DNA from: JAXLYX01 sp046351215
GTDB lineage: Bacteria; Myxococcota_A; Polyangia; Polyangiales; Houyiibacteriaceae
NCBI GenBank assembly: GCA_046351215.1
Contig: JAXLYX010000009.1
Location: 310,001-374,000, forward strand
DNA length: 64,000 nt
Reading direction: 5' to 3'
Shown here piece after piece: positions 18,022-26,897 of the stretch. The position numbers and the translations under genes are program-made. The stretch's first letter is position 1; every line of letters starts with the position of its first letter. The notes beneath the pieces are model-generated. The model saw only the letters and a list, made by a program, of their open reading frames with translations, did not search any database and was not told the origin of the DNA.

Positions 18022-18133
18022 GACAATTCCGAGGGTTTCGGGAAATGCGCGACCGGCCCTGCCGCATCTTCTTTCGGGGGGTCTGAAAACTTTGCGGACG
18101 TCGCGGACCGGGGCCGCGGACGAGTCGCCGCTT

Positions 18134-19105
18134 TCAGCGGGCCAGGACCTGGCCGAGGGTGATGAGCTCGAGGTCGAGCTTCTTCCGGGTCGCCGCGACC
18201 TCGGCGAGGGGCGAGCGGGAGATCTGCTGCCGCTGCATCCCCACGAGAACTCCGTGCTGCCCGTCGGCGAGCGTGTCGACCGCCGCGACGCCGAGGCGGG
18301 TCGCGAGCAGGCGGTCGGCCGCGGTCGGGGGGCCCCCGCGCACGATGTGCCCGAGGATGGTCACGCGGACGGTGAAGCCGATCTCGGACTCGTGCTGCTC
18401 GAAGTGCTGGTGGATCGCCGTGGCCGCGTTGCGGCAGCCCTCGGCGACGACGACGATCGAGTGGGTCTTGCCGCGCAGCCAGGCGTCGCGGAGCCTCTGG
18501 GCGATCTCGGTCGGCTCGACCTCGAGCTCCGGGATCGAGATCACCTCGGCGCCTCCCGCGATGCCCGCCATCAGGCCGAGGTAGCCGAAGTCGCGGCCCA
18601 TCGTCTCGACGATGTGGGCCCGATGGTGGGACGCGCCGGTCGTGCGCAGGCGATCCATCGCCTCGATCGTCGTGTTCAACGCCGTGTCGCAGCCGATCGT
18701 CAGATCGCTGCCGAAGAGATCGTTGTCGATCGTCGACGCGATCCCGACGACGGGGAAGCCCATCGTGGAGAGGGCGTTCGCGCCCGTCTGCGAGCCGTTC
18801 CCGCCGATGACGATGACCGCCTCGATGCCCCGGCGTGCGAGGTTGTGCAGCGCCTGGCTGCGTCCGGCCTCGGTCTTCCATTCGGCGCTGCGCGCGCTGC
18901 CGAGGAAGGTGCCGCCGTGCTCCATGATGCCGCCGACGTCGCGGGCGTCGAGCCTGTCGATGCTGTCCCGGATGAGCCCCGCGAACCCTCGCTGGACGCC
19001 GAAGACCTGCATCCCGTGATCGATGCCGCGGCGGACGACGGCACGGATGGCGGCGTTCATGCCGGGGGCGTCGCCCCCGCTCGTGAGGACCGCGATGCGC
19101 TGCAT
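18134..19105 (-). CDS. pfkA: 6-phosphofructokinase, atypical GGNGS motif
   Basis: 323 residues, the usual length of bacterial PfkA. Conserved elements are AVLTSGGDAPGMNAAIRA (nucleotide site), STIDNDLFGSDLTIGCDTAL (catalytic Asp in TIDND), ETMGRDFGYLGL and GHIVRGGPPTAADR. The phosphoryl-donor loop, normally GGDGS in ATP-dependent enzymes, reads GGNGS here. Catalyses fructose 6-phosphate to fructose 1,6-bisphosphate; donor use is uncertain because of the D-to-N change. Starts at ATG 19105, 9 bases after the sigma-54 activator stop; TAGACT lies six bases upstream and shares its TAG with that stop. Confidence 0.9.
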   Translation of the reverse strand: MQRIAVLTSGGDAPGMNAAIRAVVRRGIDHGMQVFGVQRGFAGLIRDSIDRLDARDVGGIMEHGGTFLGSARSAEWKTEAGRSQALHNLARRGIEAVIVIGGNGSQTGANALSTMGFPVVGIASTIDNDLFGSDLTIGCDTALNTTIEAMDRLRTTGASHHRAHIVETMGRDFGYLGLMAGIAGGAEVISIPELEVEPTEIAQRLRDAWLRGKTHSIVVVAEGCRNAATAIHQHFEQHESEIGFTVRVTILGHIVRGGPPTAADRLLATRLGVAAVDTLADGQHGVLVGMQRQQISRSPLAEVAATRKKLDLELITLGQVLAR

Positions 19106-19111
19106 TCGGGC

Positions 19112-19117
19112 AGTCTA
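19112..19117 (-). promoter_or_regulatory. TANNNT element six bases before pfkA
   Basis: TAGACT, six bases, then ATG 19105 on the minus strand. Its first three bases are also the stop codon of the upstream activator gene, so chance is a real alternative here. Confidence 0.35.
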
Positions 19118-20503
19118 GCGCAACTGCCCCGTCGTCGACGAGCGCGTCGGCGGCTCCTCGTCGGCCTCTTCCGCGAGCAGGCCGTACTGCTTCAGCTTCC
19201 GCCAGAGCGTGACCCGGCTCATCCCGAGGCTCCGCGCGGCCCTTCCGCGATGCCCCGCGGCGCGCTCGAGCGCGAAGACCAGGCGTCTCGCCTCGTCCGG
19301 GAGATCGCGTCCCTCGAGGTGGGCCGGAGATCTCGGCGTGTTCGCGCCCCCGGGCTCCTGCTCTCCCTCGGCGCGGAATTCCGGTGGCAGGTCGGCCTCC
19401 GTCACCACCGGTCCGTCGGAGAGGGCGCAGGCGTACTCCATCGCGTTCTGGAGCTCCCGCACGTTGCCGGGGAAATCGTGGGCGAGCAGGCGCGCGATCG
19501 CGCTCGGGGCGAGGTGCCGCAGCGTTCCGTCCTCGGCGGGATGCTGCGCGAGGAAGCGCTCGGCGAGCAGCGGGATGTCGTCGAGACGCTCGCGCAGCGG
19601 CGGAAGGTAGAGCGGCACGACGCGCAGCCGGTACATCAGGTCCGCGCGGAAATCGCCGGCCTCGACCGCCTCGCGGAGCGAGCGGTGCGTGGCCGCGACG
19701 ATGCGCACGTCGATGGGGATGGGCTTCTGCCCTCCGACCGGGATCACCTCCTTCTGCTGGAGGACGCGGAGGAGCTTCGCTTGGAGCTCGAGGCCGAGCT
19801 CGCCGACCTCGTCGAGGAAGAGCGTGCCGCCGTGCGCCAGACGGAAGTGGCCGGGCTCGTCGCGCACGGCGCCGGTGAACGCGCCCCGCACGTGGCCGAA
19901 GAGCTGGCTCTCGAGCAGGGGCGCGGGGAGGGCCGCGCAGTTGATCGCGTGGAAGGGCCCCTTCGCGCGTCGCGAGGCGTCGTGGATGGCGCGTGCGACG
20001 AGCTCCTTGCCGGTCCCGGTCTCGCCTCGCACGAGGACGGTCACGTCGCTCCGTCCGACGCGCTCGACGTCGCGTAGGAGCTTCTTCATCGCGCGATCGC
20101 GCGTGAGGATGCCGTGGACCTCGACCGGGGCGTCGGGGCTCTCGCTCTCCCAGGCCTCCGTCTCGAGCAGGACGAGCGAATAGCGGGCCTTCTCGCCCCG
20201 ACCGATCGGCGTCGCGCTCACGTGCACGACGTGGTTCCTGCCGTTCGCGCCCGGCCGGAGGAGCTCCGTGCGGATCGGCCGACCCGCCGCGAGGGCTTCC
20301 GCGAGGGGACGTTGGGTCGACTCGCCGCACAGGAGCTTCGGCGCCAGGGTGCCGCGCTCGACCGGCACCCCGACCATCGCGCTCGCCGAGGGCGTCGCGG
20401 CGATCACGCGGAGCTCGGCGTCGAGGACGAGCGCGGCGCCCACCACCGCGTCGAGTGCCGCCTCGAGCCCGTCCACCGTCGCTTCGTCGATCGTCCGCGT
20501 CAT
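19115..20503 (-). CDS. Sigma-54-dependent activator with PAS-like sensor
   Basis: 462-residue bacterial enhancer-binding protein. N-terminal PAS-like domain (about 10-115) and AAA+ domain (about 130-365) with Walker A GETGTGKE (160-167), the sigma-54 loop GAFTGA (207-212) and Walker B GGTLFLDEVGE. A C-terminal Fis-type helix-turn-helix follows (AAGHRGRAARSLGMSRVTLW). It has no receiver domain, so activity is probably set by a ligand or partner at the PAS domain. It sits between the J-domain gene (44 bases upstream) and pfkA (9 bases downstream). Its target promoters are unknown. ATG 20503 has TAGCAT six bases upstream and no Shine-Dalgarno. Confidence 0.92.
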   Translation of the reverse strand: MTRTIDEATVDGLEAALDAVVGAALVLDAELRVIAATPSASAMVGVPVERGTLAPKLLCGESTQRPLAEALAAGRPIRTELLRPGANGRNHVVHVSATPIGRGEKARYSLVLLETEAWESESPDAPVEVHGILTRDRAMKKLLRDVERVGRSDVTVLVRGETGTGKELVARAIHDASRRAKGPFHAINCAALPAPLLESQLFGHVRGAFTGAVRDEPGHFRLAHGGTLFLDEVGELGLELQAKLLRVLQQKEVIPVGGQKPIPIDVRIVAATHRSLREAVEAGDFRADLMYRLRVVPLYLPPLRERLDDIPLLAERFLAQHPAEDGTLRHLAPSAIARLLAHDFPGNVRELQNAMEYACALSDGPVVTEADLPPEFRAEGEQEPGGANTPRSPAHLEGRDLPDEARRLVFALERAAGHRGRAARSLGMSRVTLWRKLKQYGLLAEEADEEPPTRSSTTGQLR

Positions 20504-20509
20504 GGCCGG

Positions 20510-20515
20510 ATGCTA
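20510..20515 (-). promoter_or_regulatory. TANNNT -10 element, leaderless start of PAS activator
   Basis: TAGCAT, then CCGGCC, then ATG 20503 on the minus strand. It lies in the 44-base gap after the J-domain gene, so the activator may have its own leaderless transcript. Confidence 0.45.
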
Positions 20516-20547
20516 CCGGGCGGAAGGGCTCCCGTCCGCCCGACGGC

Positions 20548-21060
20548 TCACCGCCTCCCGCCTTTCTGGCGCAGGAGCTCGTCGATCTGGCGGAAGCGCT
20601 CCTCGAGGAAGGGGTTCCGGGGCTCGGCGACGTTGGCCGCGCGCAGGGCCTTCCAGGCCCCGACCCAGTCCTCCGTGCGCGCGAGCTCGACGGCCTTCTT
20701 GAAGTACGTCCGGGCCTCGACGGATTGGATCTGGTCGGCGGCCTTCCGCGGGGCCGCGCGCGGGGCCTCGGGCGCGAGCTTCTCCCGGACTTCGTCCGTC
20801 AGACGCACGACGCCCCGTGCGAGCGCCGCGTCGTAGAGCTTCCGGGACTCGGGATCGGTGAGGACCTGGAACGCCTCGCTGCCGCGGCGGTAGATCCGGT
20901 CGGCACGCCGCTTCTTCGCGTCGTCCGCCTCCGCGAAGCGATCGGGATGGTATTTGCGGGCGAACGAGCGGAAGGCGCGCTTCACGGCGTCCGCGTCGGC
21001 GTCGTCCGCGACGCCGAGGAGCGTGTAGTAGTCGAGGTCGTCGAGGCCGTCGTCGCTCAT
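20548..21060 (-). CDS. Small J-domain co-chaperone
   Basis: 170 residues. N-terminal J domain (about 10-75) with the HPD tripeptide in KYHPDRF and the entry YYTLLGVADDADADAVKRAF. There is no Gly/Phe region, zinc finger or C-terminal beta domain, so it is a class III J protein. The C-terminal third (about 110-170) is helical and TPR-like. It overlaps the Hsp70 gene by ATGA, which makes the two a dedicated pair: the J domain should stimulate ATP hydrolysis by that unusual Hsp70 and the C-terminus would choose the client. Confidence 0.87.
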   Translation of the reverse strand: MSDDGLDDLDYYTLLGVADDADADAVKRAFRSFARKYHPDRFAEADDAKKRRADRIYRRGSEAFQVLTDPESRKLYDAALARGVVRLTDEVREKLAPEAPRAAPRKAADQIQSVEARTYFKKAVELARTEDWVGAWKALRAANVAEPRNPFLEERFRQIDELLRQKGGRR

Positions 21061-23498
21061 GCGCCACCGAGCCTCGCCTGCTGACGCAGGCGCATCGCCT
21101 CGATCTCCGCCTCGTCCGCGCCGCCGAGGAGGTGGATGCGGGTCCGCTGTTCCTTCTTCGTGTCGACGTCCCGCGCGCGCACCTCGAGGATGCCGCTCGC
21201 GTCGAGCGCGAACGTGACCTCCACCCTCACCTTGCCGCGTGTCGCCGGGCGGAGCCCGTCGAGCTCGACCTCGCCGAGCAGCTGGTTCTCGCCCATGATC
21301 CGCGACTCGCCCTGGCAGATGCGGACCACGACCGAGGTCTGGTTGTCGCCGGCGGTCGAGAAGACGCGCGAATGCTCCGCCGGGATCGGCACGTTGCGGC
21401 GGAGCAGGTGCTGGCAGTACTGGCCCACCGTCTCGACGCCGAGCGAATGCGGCGTGACGTCCATGAGGATCGGCGCCGGCCGCGCGGGCATCTCGACGAC
21501 GGGGGCCGGTTTTTCGACCGCGACCACCGGCGCCACGGCCACCGCGGGTCGCGCCGCGGCGGGCGCGTGCGCCTCGATCGACGGAAGGCCCGGAAGGCCC
21601 TCGTCCTCGTCGCCGACGGAGAGCTCGGGTTCGTCGAACGCGAGCTCGGGCTCGCCGAAGGAGAGCTCGGGCTCCTCGAAACCCGAGGTCGTGTCGTGCT
21701 CGTGCGAGAGCGCGACCTCGACCTCGTGCGCGTACTCGGGATCGATCGCGATCGACGAGGCCGAGGGAACGCCCGCCGGTCGGAGGGCCGCGCGCGGGAT
21801 CGCGGGGGGAGCCACCGGAGGCGGAGCGGGACGGGAGGACTCGATCCGGATCAGCTCGTCGAGCTCCTCGATCTCCTCGTCGAGCTCGATCTCGACCGTC
21901 GCGGGCGCGGGGGGGGCGAAGGCGTCGTCGAGATCGAGGATCAGGCTCCGATTCTGTGCGTCGGCCTTCGCGGGGCCCGCGGGTTTCGGCGCCGTGGGGC
22001 GTGGGGCGCCAGGGACCGAAAGGCCGCCGATCCCCTTCGGCAGGCGCATCGCCGGTCCCGGCGGGATCGACGAGATCCGGTCCACCGCCGGCGGCAGATC
22101 GGGCAGGGAGTCGAGCGAGAAGGGCGGCGACGGCAGACCCGCCGCGGGCTTCGGCGGCGCGGCCTTCGCCGGCGGCGCCTTCTTCGCAGGGGCGGGGGCC
22201 TGGAAGGGCGCGTCGATCTGCGCGGTGGGCGCGAACGCGGGCTGCTTCGGCCCCTCGGCCCTTAGGGCCTTCCGCTTGGCCTGGGCCGCCTTGAGCTCCT
22301 CCACGGAGCGCGTCGGCGCGGGGATCTTCGCGGGCGCGCCGCCGGCCTTCTTGGGGCCGGCGATCGCGTAGCCGTGGATGGCGGCGCCCTGGGCCACGAC
22401 GAGATCGGGATCGATGTCGGCGAGCGGGGGCCGTCCGAAGAACTTCTTCACGAGCTCGCGCACGAGCGGCATGCGCGTCGAGCCGCCGACGAGGATCACG
22501 TTGTCGACGTCGCTCGCCTTCATGCCGGCGTCGGCGAGCGCCCGCTCGCAGACCGGATACGCCCGCTCGAGGATGCTGCGGGCGGGGGGCTCGAACTCCG
22601 CCCGCGTCGTCGCGAAGCGGAGATCGAGGGATTCGCCCTTCGAGCCGTGCGCGAGCTCCTCGATCGTCAGCTCGACCCGATCCTGCGCCGAGAGCTGGCA
22701 CTTCGCCCACTCGGCCGCCGCCCGCACGCGCTCGAAGACCTGCTCGTCCGAGCGCGGATCCCAGCGGTACTGGGCGAGGAAGCTCTCGCACATGCGATCG
22801 GCGAGGAGGAGATCCACGTCGTCGCCGCCGAGGAAGGGATCGCCGGCCGTCGCGACGACCTCGAAGACGTCGTTCTCGAGCTCGAGCAGCGTGAGGTCGA
22901 AGGTGCCGCCGCCGAGGTCGAAGACCGCGAGACGCTCGGGGCGATCCTTGCCGAACCCGTAGGCGAGCGCCGCGGCGGTGGGCTCGTTGACGATGCGCAG
23001 GACGTCGAGGCCGGCGACGCGTCCCGCCGCCTTCGTCGCGCTGCGCTGCAGCTCGTTGAAGGCCGCCGGCACGGTGATCACGGCGCGCCCGACCGGGCTC
23101 CCGATCGCCTTCTCCGCGATGCGCTTCACCTCGCGGAGGACGAAGGCGCTGATCTCGGTGAGCGTGTAGGCCTCGTCCCGGACGGCGACCATGATGCCGC
23201 CGTTCGCGCTCTCCTTCAGGCGGAACGCGAAGCGCTTCTGGGCCTCGGCGACCTCGGCGGATTTGTACGGCCGCCCGATGAGCCGCTTGATCGAGTAGAC
23301 GGTGTTGTGGGCGTCGACGAGGCGGCGCTCGCGCGCCTCCTCGCCCACCAGGATGCGTCCGTCCGGATGGAACGAGACGACCGACGGGATCAGACGGCTC
23401 CCGGCCTCGTCGGAGAGCACTCGGACCTGCCCTCCGTCCGCCACGGCGACCACGGAGTTCGTGGTCCCGAGATCGATGCCCAAGACGAGGTCGCTCAT
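21057..23498 (-). CDS. Hsp70/DnaK-like chaperone with long linker insertion and no lid
   Basis: 813 residues. The ATPase domain (1 to about 380) is well preserved: GIDLGTTNSVVAV, VITVPAAFNELQR, IVNEPTAAALAYGFG, DLGGGTFDLTLLE, VILVGGSTRMPLV. About 290 residues of Pro/Ala-rich and acidic sequence then replace the short interdomain linker. The substrate-binding beta domain resumes at ILMDVTPHSLGVET (about 675) and continues through FSTAGDNQTSV and LDASGILEVRARD. The protein stops soon after, so the helical lid is missing. Not the housekeeping DnaK. Start ATG 23498 has no clear Shine-Dalgarno; TACGCT lies 11 bases upstream. No CIRCE heat-shock element was seen. Confidence 0.9.
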   Translation of the reverse strand: MSDLVLGIDLGTTNSVVAVADGGQVRVLSDEAGSRLIPSVVSFHPDGRILVGEEARERRLVDAHNTVYSIKRLIGRPYKSAEVAEAQKRFAFRLKESANGGIMVAVRDEAYTLTEISAFVLREVKRIAEKAIGSPVGRAVITVPAAFNELQRSATKAAGRVAGLDVLRIVNEPTAAALAYGFGKDRPERLAVFDLGGGTFDLTLLELENDVFEVVATAGDPFLGGDDVDLLLADRMCESFLAQYRWDPRSDEQVFERVRAAAEWAKCQLSAQDRVELTIEELAHGSKGESLDLRFATTRAEFEPPARSILERAYPVCERALADAGMKASDVDNVILVGGSTRMPLVRELVKKFFGRPPLADIDPDLVVAQGAAIHGYAIAGPKKAGGAPAKIPAPTRSVEELKAAQAKRKALRAEGPKQPAFAPTAQIDAPFQAPAPAKKAPPAKAAPPKPAAGLPSPPFSLDSLPDLPPAVDRISSIPPGPAMRLPKGIGGLSVPGAPRPTAPKPAGPAKADAQNRSLILDLDDAFAPPAPATVEIELDEEIEELDELIRIESSRPAPPPVAPPAIPRAALRPAGVPSASSIAIDPEYAHEVEVALSHEHDTTSGFEEPELSFGEPELAFDEPELSVGDEDEGLPGLPSIEAHAPAAARPAVAVAPVVAVEKPAPVVEMPARPAPILMDVTPHSLGVETVGQYCQHLLRRNVPIPAEHSRVFSTAGDNQTSVVVRICQGESRIMGENQLLGEVELDGLRPATRGKVRVEVTFALDASGILEVRARDVDTKKEQRTRIHLLGGADEAEIEAMRLRQQARLGGA
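21621..21683 (-). repeat. Three tandem 21-bp repeats in the Hsp70 linker
   Basis: Units at 21621-21641, 21642-21662 and 21663-21683 share GAGCTCGGG plus a variable half. They encode three successive heptads of the type (E/G/D)EPEL(S/A)(F/V) in the acidic part of the linker insertion. Confidence 0.75.
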
Positions 23499-23595
23499 GC
23501 GGGAGCACGAGCGTAGCGGTTGCGCGGCCTGCTCGTCCACGGCGAACCGGGCGCGCAGGCGTGCGGTGCGGAGCCCACACACCCCTCCGGGCGAG

Positions 23596-23892
23596 TCAGG
23601 CGGCCTTGCGGCGGCTCGCGCGGACGGCGGAGGCGCGCGGGGAAGCGGCCTTGGCCTTCGCTCGGGCCCTGGCGTCGGCGCGCAGGGAGGCCGAGACCGC
23701 GAGGCCCGCCATCGTCAGCCGGCAACGGTGGGCCTCGACGAGTCCCTTCTGCTCGAGGAGCTTCAGGGCGCGGACGACCTCGGCCCGGGAGATCCCGAGG
23801 CGGCCCGCGACGTTGCCCATGTGGGCGTGCTTGCCCTCGCGGGCGAGGTCGAAGAGGGAGACGAGAACGGCGGCGACGATCGAGTGGTCCAT
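23596..23892 (-). CDS. Small winged-helix protein with basic Ala/Lys/Arg tail
   Basis: 98 residues. Residues about 1-65 form a winged-helix fold (VSLFDLAREGKHAHMGNVAGRLGISRAEVVRALKLLEQKGLVEA seen in pieces), similar to MarR/DtxR-type DNA-binding domains but without a ligand or dimer domain. The last 30 residues are almost only Ala, Arg, Lys and Ser, like the tails of histone-H1-like or HU-tail proteins. Likely a transcription factor or nucleoid-associated protein. It precedes the Hsp70 gene by 97 bases on the same strand. ATG 23892 lacks a Shine-Dalgarno and has TAGGGT seven bases upstream. A similar name or family is not recognised. Confidence 0.75.
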   Translation of the reverse strand: MDHSIVAAVLVSLFDLAREGKHAHMGNVAGRLGISRAEVVRALKLLEQKGLVEAHRCRLTMAGLAVSASLRADARARAKAKAASPRASAVRASRRKAA

Positions 23893-23899
23893 GGGAGGT

Positions 23900-23929
23900 A
23901 CCCTAGGCGGACCACTGATCGGCTGTCTA
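23900..23929 (-). promoter_or_regulatory. Promoter for a leaderless winged-helix gene
   Basis: Minus strand: -35 TAGACA (23929-23924, 5/6), 18-base spacer, -10 TAGGGT (23905-23900), seven bases, ATG 23892. Best example of a complete promoter placed directly at a start codon in this window. Confidence 0.55.
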
Positions 23930-23994
23930 GTTTCGTGCGTTCAGTTTTTCGCGAAGGCGGGGAGTCGGCCGGCGATGTCCTCGAATGGGGAGGC

Positions 23995-26793
23995 TCAGCC
24001 CCCGGGAGCCCCCGGTGCGACGCGGATCAGGAGGAACTTGTTGTTGTCCCTCGGCGTCGAGCGCTCGCTCACCGTCGTGTTCGGGACCATCGAGCGGAAG
24101 TTCGCGAGACGCGAGTGCTCGAGGACCACGAAGAAGGTCCGGTTCGGGTTCTCCCCGATCCAGCGCCGCAGGTTCGTCGTGTCGAGGTCCTGGAACACGA
24201 AGACGCGGTTGCCCGTGTAGAAGTTCTCGCCCTTCCAGTTCATCTGGAACGCGAGGAGGGGCTCGTTCGACCCCCGGCGCTCGGCGTAGTAGCGATCGAC
24301 CAGGAGATTGGAGCTCCAATGTTCGGCGAGGTCGGGCAGGTAGACGTCGAGGGCGAAGACCGACAGCGCGAACGAGAGGCCGAGGAGCGCGCGCGCCGCG
24401 AGCGGCCGGAGGCGGGGCCAGGCGAGCAGGAGGGTCACGCCGAACGCGACGACCGCGAACCCGACCAGGATCGGCCGGTAGTCGAACTGCTCGGGCCAGG
24501 GTCGCGCGTAGTTGTAGACGAAGAGACCGATGAATCGCTCGTAGCCCTGCGGCCTCACCGCCGTGACCCAGGACAGGTCGCGTCCGACGAACGCGGCGCC
24601 GACCGCGCCGACGATCATGGCGATGCCGAAGCGCGGATCGGGACGCTGCGAGCCTTCCGTCGCGCCCGTCCGCTCGAGCATCACGGCCGCCACGAGCGCG
24701 AGCACGAGGCCGCCGACGAGCAGCGAGCCCGCGAGGGCCGTCGGCCAGGGATGCTGGACGATCCACTCGCTGCGCGTCGGGCCCGTCACGGCCGCCGGGA
24801 TCACACCCCGCGGATCTCCGCCGAGCCCCGCGACCCCGAGCACGACCAGGGCGGGCGAGGCCACCGCGAGCAGCGTCGCGAGGCGTCGGCGCATCGACGG
24901 GATCGCCTCCTCGGCGCCGAACGCGCGATCGAGCACGAGCCCCGCCATCATCCCGAGCGGCGGGACCACGGGGAGGATGTAGTGGTGGAACTTCGTGACC
25001 ATCGCGTTGAAGAGCGTGAACGAGGCCAGCGCCCACATGCCGATCATCCGGACGAGCTCGCGTCGCGGATCGAAGTCCGCGCCCTCGGCGCCTGCACGTC
25101 GCGCGCGCTGGGCCACGAAGAGGAGGGCGGCCATCGGCAGGAGGCCCACCCACGGGAACGTGCCGTAGCCGAGCTGCGCGAGGAAGTAGTCGATCGGGCC
25201 GTTGTCGCCGTGCACGCCCGCCGCGAGGCGGTTGATGTGGTCGTGCACGAGGATGCGGTCGAGGAAGGGCATGCCGTGGCGGACGCACATCGCCCAGTAC
25301 CAGGGCAGGCCGAGCACGGCGATCACGAGCACGCCGCGCACGACGTGGAGCTCCCCCTTCACGAGGAGCGACCAGCGGTTCGAGGCGACGAGGTAGAAGA
25401 AGGCGATGAGCCCGGGGAGGGCGAAGCCGGGGATGCCCTTCGCGACGAAGCCCATCGCGCAGAACACGTAGAACGCGGTCATCCACTGGCCGCGCACCGT
25501 TCGATCCCGACGCGCGAGCCTCACGAGGAGCACGAGCAAGAGCGACCATTGGAGCGCCTGCACGAGCGGCTGCTCCCAGAAGGTGCCGACGAGGCGGACG
25601 AGCGCGGTGCCGAACGGGACATCCCCGTCCCAGTGCGGGAACGGGAGCGATTCGACGTGGTGCGGCGGATTGCCGGGGACCTGCGCGGGCCCCGCCGTGC
25701 CGTCGTTCCCGCCGGAGCCGAAGAGCCACTGATCCTCGTGGAACGAGAAGCCGCGCCAGGGATGGAAGGTGATCTGGCGCGAGGCGAGGTAGAGGATCTG
25801 CGGCAGCCCGAGCAGCAGGAGCAGCGCGATCGCCGCGGTGGTCCCGGAGAACGCGAACCGGCCGACGCGCACGCCGGGCGCCTCCCTCGGGCCCTCCTCG
25901 ACGAGGGCGAGGCCGAGCGAGCACATGGCGAGCACGAGGCAGGCGACGAGCGGCATGTCCGTGATCGCCTGGTGCGCGATGAGCGAGAAGTGGGGCATCG
26001 TGGCGACGACGAGCGCCGAGAGCACCCCGGCGCGTCTGCCGAAGGCCTTCGAGACGCAGAGGTGGATCGCGAGGACCGCGAGGAGCGCGAGGAAGAAGTG
26101 GGGGAGCCGCAGCGCCCACTCGGGATGGAGCGGATGCGCGTCGGGGCTCGGATCGACGCCGAGCGAGGCGAGCGAGAAGGCCTCGACGAAGAAGATGAAG
26201 ATCGGCTTCGACCAGAACCAATGGTCCTGCGCCCACCAGAGGCTGATCCAGTCGTCGCGCGAGAGCATCTCGCGCGCGACCTCGCCGTAGTGCGTCTCCC
26301 AGGGATCCCAGAGCGCGTACGTCCCGAGGAACGGGAGGTAGAGGGCCGTCGTGACGAGGGCGACGAGGAGCGCGGGGCGCCGGAGGGCCGCCGGCACGAG
26401 GGGAGCGAGCGCGACCAGGATCGTCGCGGGAAGGTGGTCGTAGCCGAAGGCCAGGGCGCCGCCGAGCAGGAGGGCGAAGGAGACGGGGACCGCGACGAGG
26501 GGCGCGACCCAGGCCGGCTCGCCTTCGCGCCCGAAGAGGGCCGTCTCCCGGACCGGCCGGTCGCCGTCGCGGGGGACGAGCAGGCCGAGGCCTTCGAGCA
26601 GCCCGAGGATCGCGACGACCAGGAGGACGAGGCCGAGCAGGGGGCCCCGGGGCAAGCGCTCCGCGTTCGCGCAGAGGACGAAGGCGGACACGCCGGCGAC
26701 GCCGGCGAGCGCGAAGCCGGGGCCGCGGAGAGCCGCGCGCGTCGCCCCTCCGAGGGGAGATCCCGGCTCGTTCGATTTGGACTCCGACGCCAC
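23995..26793 (-). CDS. GT39/ArnT-like polytopic glycosyltransferase
   Basis: 932-residue inner-membrane protein with about 12 or more hydrophobic segments. The first periplasmic loop has WDPWETHYGEVAREML, the acidic motif of the GT-C family that binds the lipid-phosphate sugar donor. WWAQDHWFWSKPIFI and LRLPHFFLALLAVLAIHL follow, as in ArnT. The C-terminal 250 residues include a soluble domain (FYTGNRVFVFQDLDTTN). It should transfer a sugar from an undecaprenyl- or dolichyl-type carrier to lipid A, a glycan or protein in the periplasm. It is much longer than ArnT (about 550). GTG 26793 with GAGGAG seven bases upstream is chosen. Stands alone. Confidence 0.82.
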   Translation of the reverse strand: MASESKSNEPGSPLGGATRAALRGPGFALAGVAGVSAFVLCANAERLPRGPLLGLVLLVVAILGLLEGLGLLVPRDGDRPVRETALFGREGEPAWVAPLVAVPVSFALLLGGALAFGYDHLPATILVALAPLVPAALRRPALLVALVTTALYLPFLGTYALWDPWETHYGEVAREMLSRDDWISLWWAQDHWFWSKPIFIFFVEAFSLASLGVDPSPDAHPLHPEWALRLPHFFLALLAVLAIHLCVSKAFGRRAGVLSALVVATMPHFSLIAHQAITDMPLVACLVLAMCSLGLALVEEGPREAPGVRVGRFAFSGTTAAIALLLLLGLPQILYLASRQITFHPWRGFSFHEDQWLFGSGGNDGTAGPAQVPGNPPHHVESLPFPHWDGDVPFGTALVRLVGTFWEQPLVQALQWSLLLVLLVRLARRDRTVRGQWMTAFYVFCAMGFVAKGIPGFALPGLIAFFYLVASNRWSLLVKGELHVVRGVLVIAVLGLPWYWAMCVRHGMPFLDRILVHDHINRLAAGVHGDNGPIDYFLAQLGYGTFPWVGLLPMAALLFVAQRARRAGAEGADFDPRRELVRMIGMWALASFTLFNAMVTKFHHYILPVVPPLGMMAGLVLDRAFGAEEAIPSMRRRLATLLAVASPALVVLGVAGLGGDPRGVIPAAVTGPTRSEWIVQHPWPTALAGSLLVGGLVLALVAAVMLERTGATEGSQRPDPRFGIAMIVGAVGAAFVGRDLSWVTAVRPQGYERFIGLFVYNYARPWPEQFDYRPILVGFAVVAFGVTLLLAWPRLRPLAARALLGLSFALSVFALDVYLPDLAEHWSSNLLVDRYYAERRGSNEPLLAFQMNWKGENFYTGNRVFVFQDLDTTNLRRWIGENPNRTFFVVLEHSRLANFRSMVPNTTVSERSTPRDNNKFLLIRVAPGAPGG

Positions 26794-26897
26794 CCCACGC
26801 TCCTCTTCGGCCCGGAAAGGGCGCGGCAGCATAGCAGGCCGCGTCGGAGCGAGGGGGGCGCTCCGAGCGGACGGGCGCTCGCGGCCCGGCCGGCGGC

